From Chloroflexota bacterium (GTDB taxonomy: Bacteria; Chloroflexota; UBA6077), in contig JAJZRD010000187.1 of the NCBI GenBank assembly GCA_021845945.1, forward strand, positions 1 to 7,659: a stretch of DNA of 7,659 bases. Direction: 5' to 3'. The translations under genes and the position numbers were made by a program. The notes beneath the pieces were generated by a model. It worked only from the letters and a program-made list of their open reading frames with translations, had not been told where the DNA came from and ran no database searches. Shown one piece after another: positions 1 through 5,068 of the stretch. Within the stretch, counting starts at the first letter, position 1, and each line of letters starts with the position of its first letter.

Positions 1-141
1 GTGGTCGCCTCGGGCGGGATCTCCAGGGCCGAGCAGCTGGTGCGACTGCGCAACGTGGGGGTGGAGGGGGCCGTGGTGGGTCGGGCTCTCTACACCGACG
101 ATATCAAGATGGCGGACCTCCGCCGGCTAGGACTGCTGTAA
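1..141 (+). CDS. hisA: HisA, phosphoribosylformimino-AICAR isomerase (3' end only)
   Basis: Only the last 46 codons are inside the window; the reading frame is open from base 1 to a TAA at 139-141. HisA is the cytoplasmic (beta/alpha)8-barrel isomerase that opens the ribose ring of ProFAR to give PRFAR, the step just before HisF. The fragment carries the barrel's C-terminal phosphate-binding signature: VVASGGIS near the start, then GAVVGRALY, both typical of HisA. It ends 7 bp before hisF, the usual hisA-hisF operon order. The fragment is cut by the window edge and shows no sign of being a pseudogene. HisF shares the barrel fold and a similar motif, but a complete hisF follows immediately, so HisA is the sensible call. 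Confidence 0.93.
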   Translation: MVASGGISRAEQLVRLRNVGVEGAVVGRALYTDDIKMADLRRLGLL

Positions 142-148
142 CGGTACC

Positions 149-916
149 ATGCTGACCAAACGGATCATCCCCTGCTTCGACGTCAACCAAGGCCGGGTCG
201 TCAAGGGCGTGAACTTCGTCAACCTGAGGGATGCCGGCGACCCGGTGGAGCTGGCCGTGCGCTACGAGCAGGAAGGCGCCGACGAGGTGGTCTTCCTGGA
301 CATCACCGCCTCCAGCGACGGCCGCGACACCATGGTGGACGTGGTGCGCAAGACGGCGGAAACGCTGTTCATTCCCCTCACCGTCGGGGGGGGTGTCAGG
401 TCGGTAGAGGATGCCCGCCGCCTTCTCAGGGCCGGGGCCGACAAGGTGTCGGTGAACACGGCCGCGGTGAAGGATCCATCGGTGATCAGCCAGGGCGCCG
501 ATCTCTTCGGATCCCAGTGCATGGTGGTCTCTATCGACGCCAAGCGCCGGGCCGGCTCTCGGGATCCCCTGGCTTGGGAGGTCTACACCCACGGGGGCCG
601 GACCCCCACCGGCATGGACGCCCTGGAGTGGGCGCGGCGGGTGGTGGAGTTGGGCTCCGGAGAGATCCTGCTGACCAGCATGGATCGGGATGGAACCCAG
701 GGGGGCTACGACCTGGAGCTGACGGCGGCCATCTCGAAGGCGGTGACCGTCCCGGTCATCGCCTCGGGGGGTGCCGGGAGCCCTGCCCACCTGTATGAGG
801 CGCTGGCTGCCGGAGCCGATGCGGTGCTGGCCGCCTCCATCTTCCATTACGGCAGCTACACCGTGCGAGACGTGAAGGGCTACCTGGCGGAGCGGGGCTT
901 GCCCATCCGCTTGTAG
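149..916 (+). CDS. hisF: HisF, imidazole glycerol phosphate synthase cyclase subunit
   Basis: This complete 255-residue (beta/alpha)8-barrel matches the usual HisF length. With the glutaminase HisH it converts PRFAR plus ammonia to imidazole glycerol phosphate and AICAR, linking histidine and purine synthesis. The N-terminus ([12 protein letters not shown]) places the catalytic Asp at residue 11, and the second catalytic Asp is at residue 130 in VVSIDAKRR, exactly the canonical positions. Phosphate-binding loops are visible as TVGGGVR (about 78-84) and VIASGGAG (about 203-210). The ATG lies 7 bp after the hisA stop, with no good Shine-Dalgarno at normal distance (an AGGA lies about 16 nt upstream inside hisA), so translation is probably coupled to hisA. 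hisH is not in view and hisI does not follow; the next gene converges from the opposite strand. Confidence 0.97.
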   Translation: MLTKRIIPCFDVNQGRVVKGVNFVNLRDAGDPVELAVRYEQEGADEVVFLDITASSDGRDTMVDVVRKTAETLFIPLTVGGGVRSVEDARRLLRAGADKVSVNTAAVKDPSVISQGADLFGSQCMVVSIDAKRRAGSRDPLAWEVYTHGGRTPTGMDALEWARRVVELGSGEILLTSMDRDGTQGGYDLELTAAISKAVTVPVIASGGAGSPAHLYEALAAGADAVLAASIFHYGSYTVRDVKGYLAERGLPIRL

Positions 917-989
917 GGCACACTGCAAACGCAGAGGAAGCCGGCCGAGCGACGCCAGGGCGGGGGAGGACTGAGGTGCTGCCATGGTC

Positions 990-1057
990 GTAGTAACGAC
1001 TTCAGTCGTTCGTCCTTGCCCGAAACACAGGATACCAACGACTAAAGTCGTTACTAC
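990..1057. repeat. REP-like double palindrome between convergent genes
   Basis: Two 21-bp arms (990-1010 and 1037-1057) are inverted copies with a single mismatch, separated by 26 bp. Each arm contains its own hairpin, AACGACT-TC-AGTCGTT on the left and AACGACT-AA-AGTCGTT on the right, with the outer ends GTAGT and ACTAC. A paired, internally palindromic unit of this kind resembles a REP/BIME element or a short non-autonomous palindrome mobilised by a REP-associated (Y1) transposase; no transposase is in the window. It lies in the 155-bp gap between the convergent 3' ends of hisF and the DUF1385 gene, where such elements commonly sit and may act as a bidirectional terminator or 3'-end block. 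I recall similar GTAGTAACGACT-type repeats in Chloroflexota but could not search. Confidence 0.8.
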
Positions 1058-1071
1058 AATGTGTGCAGCCC

Positions 1072-2058
1072 TCACCCCGTGGATCTGCCCTCCGGCAGGT
1101 CTACGCCTCTCCCAAGGGGAGAGGGAGCTGTCCACACAACAGCCGGCACCGCCGCCTCGCGCTCCTCCAATGCGTCGAGCCGCATGACCTCCTTGAGGGC
1201 TGCCATGCCCACCTCCAGCTGCGACTCGTCAGGCTCCCGCGTGGTCAGCCGCTGCAGCGTCAGGCCCGGCGCCGCCATCCACCGCACCAACAGGTTGGAA
1301 TAGTGGGCGGCGGTGAACTTGATGAACTCGTAGGCCACACCCGCGATGACCGGCACCAGCACCACCCTGGACACGATGCGCCACACCATGGGGGGCCTGC
1401 CCAGCAGCGCAAAGATCAGGATCGATATGGCCATCACCACCAGCAGGAAGCTGGTCCCGCACCGGGGGTGGGCCGTGGTGAAGGGCACGGCGCTGGAGAC
1501 CTCCAGGGGCTCACCGGCCTCGCGGGCGTTGATGCACTTGTGCTCCGCGCCATGGTAGGCGTACACCCGCTTGATGTCCGGCATCCAGCCGATGCCCCAG
1601 ATGTAGAGCAGGAAGACCGCAAGCCGGATCGCCCCTTCGACGACGTTGCTGACGAAGGAGGACTGGATGTAGTGGTCCACCAGCCCGACCAGCAGCAGCG
1701 GAGCCACGAAGAAGAGGGCGATGGCGAAGAGGATGGCGACCGCTGCGGTGCCCCACATCATCGGCTTGCTGAACTCGACCTTCTCCTCCCCCTCCTCTTG
1801 AAGGGCGACGTCGGCCGAGAACATCAAGGCCTTCATCCCGAGCACCAGGGTGTCCCACAACATGGCGACGCCCCGCACGAAAGGCACCTTGATGAACCAG
1901 CCCTCGTACAGGGCCCGCGGGAGCCGCTCGGAGTGCAAGACGATCTGCGAGGAGGGGGCGCGCACCGCTACGGTGGCCCACCGCCGTCCCCGCATCATGA
2001 CGCCTTCCAGTACCGCCTGTCCCCCGTACGGGAAACCGTTCTTCCTGTCTGAACTCAT
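1072..2058 (-). CDS. DUF1385 family (YqhQ-like) polytopic membrane protein
   Basis: The product is 328 residues from the chosen start, close to the family norm (Bacillus YqhQ is about 320). Family hallmarks are all present: GGQAVLEGVMMRG at residues 12-24, YHGAEHKCI at 168-176 and HPRCGTSFL at 197-205. Four hydrophobic segments (about 101-126, 142-160, 204-220, 229-247) indicate an integral membrane protein, with the His/Glu/Cys motifs near the membrane. No biochemical function is established for the family to my knowledge; the invariant His, Glu and Cys residues suggest metal binding, which is inference. I chose the ATG at 2058 because AGGAG lies 6 nt upstream; an in-frame ATG at 2076 would add six residues and has a poorer site. 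The last roughly 19 residues (from about 310, TAPSPLGRG onward) are encoded by repeat DNA and are probably a recent non-homologous tail. It follows rpmE but lies beyond a strong terminator. Confidence 0.92.
   Translation of the reverse strand: MSSDRKNGFPYGGQAVLEGVMMRGRRWATVAVRAPSSQIVLHSERLPRALYEGWFIKVPFVRGVAMLWDTLVLGMKALMFSADVALQEEGEEKVEFSKPMMWGTAAVAILFAIALFFVAPLLLVGLVDHYIQSSFVSNVVEGAIRLAVFLLYIWGIGWMPDIKRVYAYHGAEHKCINAREAGEPLEVSSAVPFTTAHPRCGTSFLLVVMAISILIFALLGRPPMVWRIVSRVVLVPVIAGVAYEFIKFTAAHYSNLLVRWMAAPGLTLQRLTTREPDESQLEVGMAALKEVMRLDALEEREAAVPAVVWTAPSPLGRGVDLPEGRSTG
1082..1124. repeat. Tandem hairpin intergenic-type repeat overlapping a gene end
   Basis: Two adjacent hairpins are present. 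The first pairs 1082-1089 with 1094-1101 (GATCTGCC with GGCAGGTC, one wobble, 4-nt loop). The second is CCTCTCCC (1106-1113), loop AAG, GGGAGAGG (1117-1124), eight perfect pairs. This looks like an interspersed intergenic palindrome, not coding sequence, yet the DUF1385 reading frame runs through it. It begins 24 bp beyond the REP-like element, so two different repeat types are stacked here. It could also help terminate the DUF1385 transcript. Confidence 0.6.
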
Positions 2059-2083
2059 CGCCCGCTCCTGCCACATGAACCCT

Positions 2084-2126
2084 TCCCCCTACCCTCCTCA
2101 TCTCGAGAGGGGGATCGGGGGGTTAG
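2084..2126. repeat. Imperfect C/G-run palindrome, intergenic repeat type
   Basis: Runs of C on one side (CCCCCTACCCTCCTC) face runs of G on the other (GAGAGGGGGATCGGGGGG) around a central TCTCGAGA palindrome, giving a long imperfect hairpin. It occupies most of the untranslated space between the rpmE terminator and the DUF1385 start. The pattern resembles interspersed C-rich/G-rich palindromes seen between genes in some Chloroflexota genomes (recall, not searched). No coding potential is evident. Confidence 0.45.
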
Positions 2127-2132
2127 GTCCAT

Positions 2133-2178
2133 GATAATAACAAAAGGGAGAGGCAGAGCGACGGCTCTGTCTCTCCCT
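2133..2178 (-). terminator. Strong intrinsic terminator after rpmE
   Basis: On the - strand, 16 bp beyond the rpmE stop codon, GGGAGAG-A-CAGAGC pairs with GCTCTG-C-CTCTCCC (one internal A/C mismatch) around a 4-nt loop CGTC, and is followed directly by TTTTGTTATTAT. This is a textbook Rho-independent terminator with about 13-14 stem pairs. It defines the end of the rplU-rpmA-rpmE transcript and separates the DUF1385 gene from it. Confidence 0.93.
2134..2141 (-). promoter_or_regulatory. Possible extended -10 promoter for the DUF1385 gene
   Basis: On the - strand the AT-rich tail of the rpmE terminator reads TGTTATTAT, one base off an extended -10 (TGnTATAAT). No -35 box is recognisable because that region is the terminator stem. 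It is the only promoter-like sequence between the terminator and the gene. Alternatively, the DUF1385 gene is transcribed by read-through from the ribosomal protein operon. Confidence 0.3.
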
Positions 2179-2193
2179 ATCGGACAACCCGAT

Positions 2194-2406
2194 CTACTTG
2201 CCCTTCTTCTGACTCTGGAGCTTCTTCATGAACTTCTCAACGCGACCGCCGGTGTCCAAGATCCGCTGCTCGCCGGTGTAGAAGGGATGGCACTGGGAGC
2301 AGACGTCGATCTTCAAGTTCGCCTTGGTAGAGGCCGTCTTGAACTGCGCCCCGCAGGCGCAGATGACGGTGGACTCATTGTACTTGGGATGAATCCCCTT
2401 CTTCAT
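2194..2406 (-). CDS. rpmE: 50S ribosomal protein L31 (zinc-binding form)
   Basis: This 70-residue protein has the L31 signature: it starts MKKGIHPKY, has a CxC pair at 16 and 18 and a CxxC pair at 36 and 39, followed by HPFYTG and ending [14 protein letters not shown]. The four cysteines identify the C+ (zinc-binding) paralogue, as opposed to the zinc-independent YkgM-type. L31 sits at the central protuberance and bridges the large and small subunits. The ATG is preceded by GGGGAGG at a somewhat long spacing of about 12 nt. It lies 28 bp downstream of rpmA, and the terminator follows its stop, so it is the last gene of the ribosomal protein operon. Pairing of rpmE with rplU-rpmA in one operon is less usual than rplU-rpmA alone. 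Confidence 0.97.
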   Translation of the reverse strand: MKKGIHPKYNESTVICACGAQFKTASTKANLKIDVCSQCHPFYTGEQRILDTGGRVEKFMKKLQSQKKGK

Positions 2407-2434
2407 AATATTCTCAATCCTCCCCGATCAGACC

Positions 2435-2698
2435 CTACGCCGTCGGGGCCGCGTAGATGCTGACCTTCTTCTGATCTTTGCTGTAGTTGCCGAACTTCAC
2501 CGCGCCGTCGATCAGGGCAAAAAGGGTGTGATCCTTGCCCAGTCCCACGTTGTCGCCCGGGCGCACCTTGGTGCCCCGCTGGCGTACCAGGATCGAGCCG
2601 GCGCTGACGACCTCGCCGTCGCCAACCTTCAAACCGAGTCGCTGGCTCGCACTGTCGCGGCCGTTACGCGAACTGCCTACGCCTTTTTTGTGTGCCAT
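2435..2698 (-). CDS. rpmA: 50S ribosomal protein L27
   Basis: This 87-residue protein is a normal-length L27. It begins [16 protein letters not shown], continues with [11 protein letters not shown], then [17 protein letters not shown] and [11 protein letters not shown], all conserved L27 blocks. Its flexible N-terminal tail reaches the peptidyl transferase centre. There is no cleavable N-terminal extension of the Firmicutes type (the substrate of the Prp protease), so the tail is made mature, consistent with the absence of a ysxB/prp gene between rplU and rpmA. The start ATG follows GGGAGAG at good spacing. It begins 13 bp after rplU and is surely co-transcribed with it. Confidence 0.98.
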   Translation of the reverse strand: MAHKKGVGSSRNGRDSASQRLGLKVGDGEVVSAGSILVRQRGTKVRPGDNVGLGKDHTLFALIDGAVKFGNYSKDQKKVSIYAAPTA

Positions 2699-2711
2699 CT
2701 AGCTTCTCTCC

Positions 2712-3026
2712 CTACTCCAGCGCGATGCTCTCGACCGCAACCCGGGTATACGACTGCCGGTGGCCGGTCTTCTTCCGATACCGCGTCTTCGGCTTGTATC
2801 GGAAGACGATAATCTTCTTCCCTCGGCCCTGCAACACAACGCTGCCAACGACCTTGGCCCCCGCGACCACGGGGTCCCCAAGGCGAAGGCCTTCGTCGGT
2901 GGATACCGCCAGGACCCGTCCCAGCTCGACGGTGTCCCCGATCTCGGCGGGGATACGCTCCACATCAACGGTCTGGCCGACCTCGACCTTGTACTGCTTT
3001 CCACCCGTCTCAACTACCGCGTACAT
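2712..3026 (-). CDS. rplU: 50S ribosomal protein L21
   Basis: This 104-residue protein is standard L21 length. It starts MYAVVETGGKQYKVEVGQTVDVE and ends with the L21 signature, KPKTRYRKKTGHRQSYTRV, at about residues 78-96. L21 binds 23S rRNA near L20 and is an early assembly protein. It is the first gene of the rplU-rpmA-rpmE operon, with a near-consensus promoter about 135 bp upstream and a structured leader. The ATG at 3026 is preceded by GGAAGGTG at workable spacing, and the N-terminus matches the family with no upstream extension. The direct rplU-rpmA neighbourhood without an intervening prp gene fits the L27 form. Confidence 0.98.
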   Translation of the reverse strand: MYAVVETGGKQYKVEVGQTVDVERIPAEIGDTVELGRVLAVSTDEGLRLGDPVVAGAKVVGSVVLQGRGKKIIVFRYKPKTRYRKKTGHRQSYTRVAVESIALE

Positions 3027-3155
3027 TCAACACCTTCCCTGGTCCCCGAGCGCGTCAGGATGATCCCGGCGCTGCGCGTCCACTGGTATCGGGGCCTTGC
3101 TAGACCGTTGGCACGCAAGCCCACACAACAAAATGCGGCGCCTCCGCCCCGCAAT
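3027..3155 (-). promoter_or_regulatory. Structured 5' leader of rplU (candidate autoregulatory element)
   Basis: From the predicted start site (about 3154-3156) to the rplU ATG there is a leader of roughly 128 nt. In transcript order it contains a G/C hairpin at the very 5' end (3134-3153: TGCGG with CCGCA plus an inner GC pair) followed by TTTTGTT, then stem A (3115-3122 with 3092-3100, GGGCTTGC with GCAAGGCCC, one bulged G), then stem B (3089-3094 with 3044-3049, CCCCGA with TCGGGG). Stems A and B share bases 3092-3094, so they cannot form together fully. L21 leaders are known in other bacteria as ribosomal-protein autoregulatory elements; whether this is homologous is not something I can show. 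The sequence supports the stems; regulation is inference. Confidence 0.5.
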
Positions 3156-3160
3156 CAAAG

Positions 3161-3190
3161 AGTATACCGGTCCTACGGGAAGGCTGTCAA
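3161..3190 (-). promoter_or_regulatory. Near-consensus sigma-70-type promoter of rplU operon
   Basis: On the - strand a perfect -35 box, TTGACA (3185-3190), is followed after 18 bp by TATACT (3161-3166), five of six matches to the -10 consensus. It is the strongest promoter-like sequence in the window, sits in an otherwise gene-free region, and points straight at rplU. A strong housekeeping promoter is what a ribosomal protein operon needs. Confidence 0.85.
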
Positions 3191-3193
3191 GCT

Positions 3194-3223
3194 GCCCTGG
3201 CTGCGACAGCAGGGCCTTTTAGT
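3194..3223. repeat. Hairpin with T-run; left member of an inverted/direct repeat pair
   Basis: Read on the + strand, GCCCT-g-GCTG-CGA-CAGC-AGGGC forms a stable stem and is followed by CTTTTAGTT, so it resembles an intrinsic terminator pointing rightwards, although no + strand gene ends nearby. Its parts recur at 3350-3372. AGGGCCTTTTAGT (3211-3223) is found there inverted, and GCCCTGGCTGCGACA (3194-3208) is found there in direct orientation (3358-3372). It borders the -35 box of the rplU promoter (3185-3190). Confidence 0.6.
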
Positions 3224-3304
3224 TGTCACCCTGAGCGTCAGCGAAGGGTCTCCACGGACGCGCGGGGAGATTCTTCGCTCCGCTCCGCTACGCTCAGAAT
3301 GACA
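3224..3304. repeat. Imperfect palindromic intergenic repeat (TGTCA...CTGAGCG type)
   Basis: The left arm (3224-3253, beginning TGTCACCCTGAGCG and continuing AGCGAAGGGTCTCC) and right arm (3266-3304, whose reverse complement begins TGTCATTCTGAGCG and ends GCGAAGAATCTCC) form a long imperfect inverted repeat. The right arm carries a few extra bases, a short GGAGC duplication. I recall very similar TGTCATTCTGAGCG...GAAGAATCTC palindromes scattered between genes in Chloroflexota and some other phyla. It has no coding potential and is probably a non-autonomous, MITE-like or REP-like element. Confidence 0.75.
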
Positions 3305-3349
3305 GGGTGGTGGCCGCTACGCCGCTCTTGGTGGGTTCGGTGCAGCAGG

Positions 3350-3372
3350 ACTAAAAGGCCCTGGCTGCGACA
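3350..3372. repeat. Right member of inverted/direct repeat pair flanking the palindrome
   Basis: ACTAAAAGGCCCT (3350-3362) is the exact reverse complement of 3211-3223, while the overlapping GCCCTGGCTGCGACA (3358-3372) is an exact direct copy of 3194-3208. The two copies bracket the palindromic repeat at 3224-3304. On the - strand this copy ends in CCTTTTAGT, about 100 bp past the kinase stop codon, so it might serve as a weak terminator for the kinase gene. Confidence 0.6.
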
Positions 3373-3470
3373 CGATGGCCTCATAAGATGCTACCCCACC
3401 GGTCGCGGGGGGGGCAATCGCCTGCCCGATCCCATCACCCCACGGGCTCAGCTCATCCCGACCGCACCGT
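3373..3470. other. Gene-free segment downstream of the kinase
   Basis: This completes the 444-bp interval (3027-3470) between rplU and the kinase gene. It holds a run of eight G (3407-3414) and a short 5-bp hairpin, GGGCA (3412-3416) with TGCCC (3423-3427), without a T-tract. I see no open reading frame with plausible initiation, no tRNA and no clear terminator in it. Confidence 0.5.
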
Positions 3471-4196
3471 CTATGCCATACCCTCCAGGGCCATCTCCTC
3501 GCGGGGACGAGGATAGTTGCGCACCAACAGGCGAGGGTGACTTATGTCGGTGTTCTCAACTATCACGTCGGCCCGCTCCTGGGGTTGGGCCTCCTTCAGA
3601 TAGAGCTTCTGGCCCGGCACGTACCGGGTCCAATATCGCTGTAGAGCGGCGCTTTCCGAGCCAAAGAGTGGCTGATCCCGCATGGAAGCCCGCCGGACCG
3701 TCTCCTCGAAATCGACCGCCAGGAACACCCGGTAGTCCCAGCAGTCCTCCAGCTCAGGGCGGAGCAGGAACACGCCGTCGAAGAGTAGCACCGAATCCAG
3801 GGGAGCGTGGCGCGGAGGCTCCTCCACCGGCTCGTTGGAGCGGAAATCGAAGCAGGCACGCTGGTAGTTCCGGCTTCCGCCGGGTCCGAGGGGCAGGAGA
3901 AGGAGCGACCGCAGCGCCTCGTAGTCGAAGGAGTCGTAGTAGTAGCCCTCGGGGGAATCGAGGCCCCGTCGATACCGCTCGTCCCTGGTGCGGTGAAAAC
4001 CGTCGATGGAGGCGCGAAGGACGGCGCGACCCCGGTCTTCCAGCAGCTGGACTAACTCGTCGGCCAGCATCGTCTTCCCGGCGGCATCCACACCGTCGAT
4101 AGCCACCCGAACCGGGTGGGACCGGTCCACCATGGCGATGAGATCCGCCAGATCGTGGACGAGCCGAGTGCGGGTAACCGTATCCTCGAGATCCAA
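3471..4196 (-). CDS. Uridine-kinase-like P-loop nucleoside kinase
   Basis: The product is 241 residues from the chosen start. A Walker A motif, GVDAAGKT, lies at residues 35-42 after a beta strand (VRVAIDG). The uridine kinase-type substrate segment SIDGFHRTRDERYRRG follows at 63-78, then DSFDYEALR at 88-96, a second hydrophobic strand with acidic end at 137-149 (LLFDGVFLLRPEL), and a LID-like region with arginines at 168-173 and RYVPGQKLY at 191-199. This fits the uridine kinase/phosphoribulokinase superfamily, which phosphorylates nucleosides or small sugars with ATP. The exact substrate is uncertain, since relatives in Actinobacteria and Chloroflexota are annotated only as uridine kinase-like. 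TTG at 4196 was chosen because GGAGGGAGG lies just upstream; an earlier in-frame TTG at 4241 lacks such a site. It has its own promoter. Confidence 0.85.
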   Translation of the reverse strand: MDLEDTVTRTRLVHDLADLIAMVDRSHPVRVAIDGVDAAGKTMLADELVQLLEDRGRAVLRASIDGFHRTRDERYRRGLDSPEGYYYDSFDYEALRSLLLLPLGPGGSRNYQRACFDFRSNEPVEEPPRHAPLDSVLLFDGVFLLRPELEDCWDYRVFLAVDFEETVRRASMRDQPLFGSESAALQRYWTRYVPGQKLYLKEAQPQERADVIVENTDISHPRLLVRNYPRPREEMALEGMA

Positions 4197-4272
4197 GTGC
4201 CCTCCCTCCTGCCGCGAATCCCACGGGAGGCCGTGGCCCAACCCCGCCCACGCTCAACTACCCGGTAGCTCG

Positions 4273-4301
4273 ATTATCCCCGTTGACTGGAGAACCGTCA
4301 A
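4273..4301 (-). promoter_or_regulatory. Promoter of the kinase gene, overlapping the PAP2 stop
   Basis: On the - strand TTGACG (4296-4301, five of six to -35 consensus) and GATAAT (4273-4278, five of six to -10 consensus) are separated by the ideal 17 bp. The -35 box covers the PAP2 stop codon (4298-4300). A 6-bp inverted repeat, GTTGAC/GTCAAC (4282-4287 and 4297-4302), flanks the spacer and could be a small operator or chance. The predicted start site near 4266 leaves a leader of about 70 nt before the TTG start. Confidence 0.65.
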
Positions 4302-4984
4302 CCTGGAGAAGTCGGAAGGCCGGCCTCTCCTGCCCGACTGCGCCGGAGGGCAGGGGGAGCTGCCAGCAGCGCTATCCCGCCTCCCAGCAGCAGACCCCCC
4401 AGGATGTCGCTCGGCCAATGGTCGGCGATGTACAGACGGCTGAAGCCGATGGCAACGGCCGGCAGCAGGCAGACCGGCATCGACAGGCGACGTGCGACCC
4501 CCTGGCGGGACCGCAGCCAGAGGGCCAGGAAGGTCAGGAGGAAGCCGGTGCGGGCGGCGTGTCCGCTGGGGAAGGCGCCTCCCAGATCGATCGAGAGGAA
4601 GGGGTAGTAGGTCCCACGGACGAACTGCCGCAGCGGCTCCCCCGGCTGGTCGATGGTGGACTTCATGGCTACCTCGACCAGGGTCGCCAGCAGGAAGGCC
4701 AGGGGCGCAGGCGACCACCGACCTGCCCCTGACCGCCACAGCAGAAAGGCCGCCAGCAGGGCGTAAGCTATCGAGACCGGTCCCGCCAAGGCGACGCCGG
4801 TAAGGGTTGCCCAACCGATGAGCCAGCTCACGTCTGGCCCCCGCAGGCTCTGCATCAAGGCGAGGTCGAAGCCCGCCAGCAGCCTCAGCTGGACGGCCAC
4901 CGCCAGGAAGGCGAAGAGGGCCAGGGCCAGGACGCCGAGAAGGGCGGGTCGTGTCAAGGTGACCGGGCTGGAAGCTCTCCGCAC
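4298..4984 (-). CDS. PAP2-family membrane phosphatase
   Basis: The product is 228 residues. PAP2 enzymes dephosphorylate lipid phosphates or pyrophosphates (phosphatidic acid, undecaprenyl pyrophosphate and the like) at the membrane. Motif C2, FPSGHAA, is at 138-144 with the acid-base His at 142. Motif C3, SRLYIADHWPSD, is at 182-193 with the nucleophilic His at 189. Motif C1 is degenerate: KSTIDQPGEP (108-117) keeps the Lys but lacks the expected Arg of KX6RP. About five or six hydrophobic segments (12-33, 57-84, 92-107, 145-157, 168-182, 195-210) form the usual bundle. The GTG at 4984 is preferred because GGGGAGG lies 4 nt upstream; a TTG at 5011 has no such site. The gene follows DUF2344 by 84 bp and may share its transcript. 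Substrate cannot be assigned. Confidence 0.88.
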   Translation of the reverse strand: MRRASSPVTLTRPALLGVLALALFAFLAVAVQLRLLAGFDLALMQSLRGPDVSWLIGWATLTGVALAGPVSIAYALLAAFLLWRSGAGRWSPAPLAFLLATLVEVAMKSTIDQPGEPLRQFVRGTYYPFLSIDLGGAFPSGHAARTGFLLTFLALWLRSRQGVARRLSMPVCLLPAVAIGFSRLYIADHWPSDILGGLLLGGGIALLAAPPALRRSRAGEAGLPTSPG

Positions 4985-5030
4985 GAAACCTCCCCGGGGG
5001 CATGGGATCAAGGCAGGAAAGGGATCGCCG

Positions 5031-5048
5031 GCAGGACACGGGTCCTGC
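5031..5048. other. Perfect hairpin between the DUF2344 and PAP2 genes
   Basis: GCAGGAC (5031-5037) and GTCCTGC (5042-5048) form seven perfect pairs around a 4-nt loop. On the - strand no T-run follows, so it is not a convincing terminator. It may attenuate transcription into PAP2 or stabilise the upstream mRNA 3' end. Confidence 0.45.
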
Positions 5049-5068
5049 GCAGGTTGCCGGTGGACCGT

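Noticed and set aside
1..141. Possible truncated hisA pseudogene.
   Set aside because: The frame is open to the window edge and ends normally next to hisF, so the truncation is only the window boundary.
990..1057. CRISPR repeat-spacer unit.
   Set aside because: There are only two copies, in inverted orientation, with one spacer-sized gap and no array or cas gene.
104..1135. A 343-codon - strand frame across hisF.
   Set aside because: hisF is certain on the + strand, with catalytic Asp11 and Asp130 in place; the opposite frame has no family features.
1063..2052. A long + strand open frame opposite the DUF1385 gene.
   Set aside because: The - strand product has clear family motifs and membrane segments; the + strand product is low-complexity His/Asp/Gly-rich and is an antisense shadow.
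3194..3223. A + strand intrinsic terminator for a missed + strand gene.
   Set aside because: No plausible + strand coding sequence lies upstream (that DNA is rplU-rpmA on the other strand); the hairpin is better seen as part of the repeat pair.
3027..3470. A small gene or tRNA in the 444-bp gap between rplU and the kinase.
   Set aside because: No frame has both a ribosome site and sensible composition, and no cloverleaf or TPsiC-like motif is visible; the gap is accounted for by a leader, promoter and repeats.
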